23,447 nucleotides of DNA from CABQCM01 sp965145485 (lineage in GTDB: Bacteria > Bacillota > Clostridia > Oscillospirales > Acutalibacteraceae), in contig CBCTCU010000044.1 of assembly GCA_965145485.1 (NCBI GenBank), forward strand, positions 1-23,447, in the 5' to 3' direction. This document shows positions 21,581-23,447 of the stretch, one piece after another. Under the pieces are notes generated by a model. The model was not told where the DNA came from. It did no database searches and saw nothing but the letters and a program-made list of their open reading frames with translations. Both the position numbers and the translations under genes were made by a program. Position 1 is the first letter of the stretch; each line of letters begins with the position of its first letter.

Positions 21581-23447
21581 ATGCGTAAATCAATGCTTCG
21601 TCGGCCATTGACCGCCTTGTTGGCCATGCTGATGGTGGTGGGAATGTTCACCGTCTGCGGCTTTGGGGTTATGGCTGAAGACACAAAGGACCTCAAGCTG
21701 CGGACTTTTACCGCCAGTGAGCTGGCCGCCGCCGCTGAGAAGGCTGGTACCGTTAATTCGAAGGATTATCCTATTTTCACTACTTACCAGGATACCATCG
21801 GACGTCGGTCAACCAACATGGGCAACTATATGATCTATGGCCTGAACATTCCATATCAGGATTTTGATCTTGGTGGTCGTAAGGCGCTGGCTGTCGGCGA
21901 TACGGTTCGTTTGACATTTCACCTCATGGCCGACGATATTTATGTAGATGGTGATTTATGCCGTATCGAGTGGCTGCTCAACGATAACGGCGCCGATTAC
22001 CAAACTGATCTGATAGTAGGTTATGATGACTATCAGGCTAAGGAGACTCTCGTCGACCCGATCTATGGCTTTGAGTATAAGGAGTTTGTGTTTGACGTAA
22101 CTCTTGAGGGGGACGCCTGGGATAACCCGGCTCGTCCGACAGACGTCGCTCAGGCACGTATTATGAGCACCAACGAGGCGTCGGTCAGCCTCTACTATTA
22201 CTCATGCTATAACACTACAACAGAGCAGATGCTTATGGAGCTGGATGGGGTTGCAATTGGCGATAGGACAGGTGTTATTAACTATTTTGAAAATATTTAT
22301 GCCGAGGGCGATCAGATTTCCGGTATTATCTCCTATATGGGTCAGTATCCTGGAACCCGCAACGATGCCGAGCCGTATTGTTATAATGCCCTTGGGTTCG
22401 ATCATAACGGGAATTATGCCAACCTCATGGATTCGCTGGGCATGGAGCTGGATGCCGGTAATTACGCCATGGATTTCAAGATGAAGACAGTGGAGGCCTT
22501 GGGCACGACCGATAAGTGTCTGATTACGGTGTGGGACGGCGAAACCAAGCTGACCGAATGCAACGTATTGCAGGAGATGGTTGTTGCGGCTGGCGGGGGT
22601 AGCGGCGGATACTGCACCATCCGTGTGCCCTTCACCGTGCCTCAGGAGAGCGCGGGGCACAACATTACTTTCCAGGTACAGTTGTATGATTCCAACGACT
22701 TCAGCCTGTCGCAGGTGGCCATCAACCTGCTGGTCCCCGCCGATGCGGAGGCTCCGGATGAGGCTAAAACTGTCATCGACATGATCACCAATCTGGACAT
22801 CACCAATACGGAGGCCATTGCGGCGGCCCGCGATGCCTACGATGCGCTTGACACCATCGGCAAGGCCTGGGTTGGCGACGAGCTGGCAGCCAAGCTGACC
22901 TCTTGCGAGCAGGCGCAGACCAGCGCGCAGGCCGTCATCGACGCCATCACGGCGCTGGGCGCGGCGACGGACGTCAATGCGAGCAACTATACGCAGTTCA
23001 CCGAAAATCTCGAGCAAGCCGAAGAACTGTACAACGCCTTTTTGGCCGAGTATGGTGAAACGGATACGGCTGCGCTGATCACCAACGCGCAGACGCTGGC
23101 CGATTTCCGCACGGCGTACAACGCGGCGGAAGCCGAAGCCGGAAAAGCCGATGAGGAAGCGGCGGCCGCGGTGAATGAAGCCATCAACGCCCTGCCGGCG
23201 GTGAAGGAACTGGCCAAAACGGATCAAAGCGCGGTAGAGGCGGCTCGCGACGCTTACGACGCCCTGACCGACGCGCAAAAAGAGCTGGTCAGTGCGAGTA
23301 CGCTGAGCGTGCTCGAGGCGGCCGAAGCACGCATGGAGAAGCTGGTAGCTGCGAGCGATGAGGACATCGCTGCGGCCAAGGCGGTCGATGACATGATCGA
23401 CGCGCTGCCGGCGGTGGATGAGCTGGAATACGCCGATAAGGCGGATG
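21581..23447 (+). CDS. Secreted repeat-rich surface protein, cut by the window end
   Basis: An open frame from the ATG at 21581 runs without a stop to the last base, giving at least 622 residues. AGGAGGAG at 21567-21574 is a strong ribosome binding site. Residues 1-32 form a signal peptide ending V-M-A. Residues 33 to about 385 are a Tyr/Asp/Gly-rich, probably beta-sheet domain that I do not recognise. From about 393, Ala/Glu/Asp-rich helical repeats begin. One unit near 528 reads A-V-N-E-A-I-N-A-L-P-A-V-K-E-L and contains A-R-D-A-Y-D-A-L-T-D-A-Q-K. The next starts near 598, about 70 residues on. Such repeats are frequent in clostridial wall or S-layer-associated proteins as stalks. The 5' part is less GC-rich than the repeats, suggesting separate origins. 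It diverges from the dockerin glycosidase gene; a shared role at the cell surface is inferred. The anchor lies beyond the window. Confidence 0.85.
   Translation, partial: MRKSMLRRPLTALLAMLMVVGMFTVCGFGVMAEDTKDLKLRTFTASELAAAAEKAGTVNSKDYPIFTTYQDTIGRRSTNMGNYMIYGLNIPYQDFDLGGRKALAVGDTVRLTFHLMADDIYVDGDLCRIEWLLNDNGADYQTDLIVGYDDYQAKETLVDPIYGFEYKEFVFDVTLEGDAWDNPARPTDVAQARIMSTNEASVSLYYYSCYNTTTEQMLMELDGVAIGDRTGVINYFENIYAEGDQISGIISYMGQYPGTRNDAEPYCYNALGFDHNGNYANLMDSLGMELDAGNYAMDFKMKTVEALGTTDKCLITVWDGETKLTECNVLQEMVVAAGGGSGGYCTIRVPFTVPQESAGHNITFQVQLYDSNDFSLSQVAINLLVPADAEAPDEAKTVIDMITNLDITNTEAIAAARDAYDALDTIGKAWVGDELAAKLTSCEQAQTSAQAVIDAITALGAATDVNASNYTQFTENLEQAEELYNAFLAEYGETDTAALITNAQTLADFRTAYNAAEAEAGKADEEAAAAVNEAINALPAVKELAKTDQSAVEAARDAYDALTDAQKELVSASTLSVLEAAEARMEKLVAASDEDIAAAKAVDDMIDALPAVDELEYADKAD

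Noticed and set aside
22202..23278. 358-residue minus-strand open frame
   Set aside because: It is antisense to the surface protein gene, which has a clear start site and repeats; its product is Arg-rich and has no ribosome binding site.

Overview
The window looks like a piece of a GC-rich, low-complexity-free chromosome from a spore-forming Clostridia lineage, most likely a gut Oscillospiraceae/Ruminococcaceae-type organism. The evidence is a SpoVB-type flippase followed by mazG, an HU gene and rqcP (the yabM-yabN-yabO order of Bacillus), AGGAGG-type ribosome binding sites, many GTG/TTG starts, a dockerin-bearing secreted glycosidase and clostridial-type ArsR and AraC regulators. I see no rRNA or tRNA gene, no insertion sequence and no convincing CRISPR array.

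Layout. 1-1075: a membrane protein of unknown function with its terminator. 1076-1757: a weakly coding stretch that may hold two tiny ORFs ending in a terminator-like hairpin. 1736-6370: a MarR repressor with palindromes over its own promoter, followed by the two subunits of a heterodimeric ABC exporter with complementary degenerate and canonical ATP sites. 6371-8583: a promoter, a perfect 12-bp inverted repeat and a long leader, then a lipid-kinase-like gene overlapping a cytidylate-kinase-like gene, closed by a terminator. 9000-13136: a promoter, an MTA/SAH-nucleosidase-like gene, spoVB-like flippase, mazG, HU and rqcP, ending in a strong hairpin. 13203-17685: a metal-homeostasis locus. An arsR-araC operon runs leftward, and a separate HMA metal-binding protein plus a Zn/Cd/Pb-type P-type ATPase runs rightward from a near-consensus promoter with a 9-bp palindromic operator. 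The 890-bp gap between them holds three diverged tandem repeats. 18055-23447: two divergent secreted proteins, an N-terminal dockerin plus GH42-like glycosidase (leftward) and a repeat-rich surface protein (rightward) that runs off the window and is preceded by a hairpin-rich leader.

How the parts work together. The MarR unit is a self-contained drug or toxin efflux module. The nucleosidase-to-rqcP run is housekeeping: methylthioadenosine salvage, envelope or spore lipid-linked sugar flipping, nucleotide sanitation, nucleoid packing and ribosome rescue. The ArsR regulator plausibly represses the metal exporter operon. The dockerin enzyme and the divergent surface protein point to extracellular polysaccharide or glycan handling. 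The least explained signals are the tandem repeats at 14830-15060, the structured leader at 21341-21566, and the hairpin-led leader at 6468-6841. All family calls come from reading motifs by eye; no database search was run.
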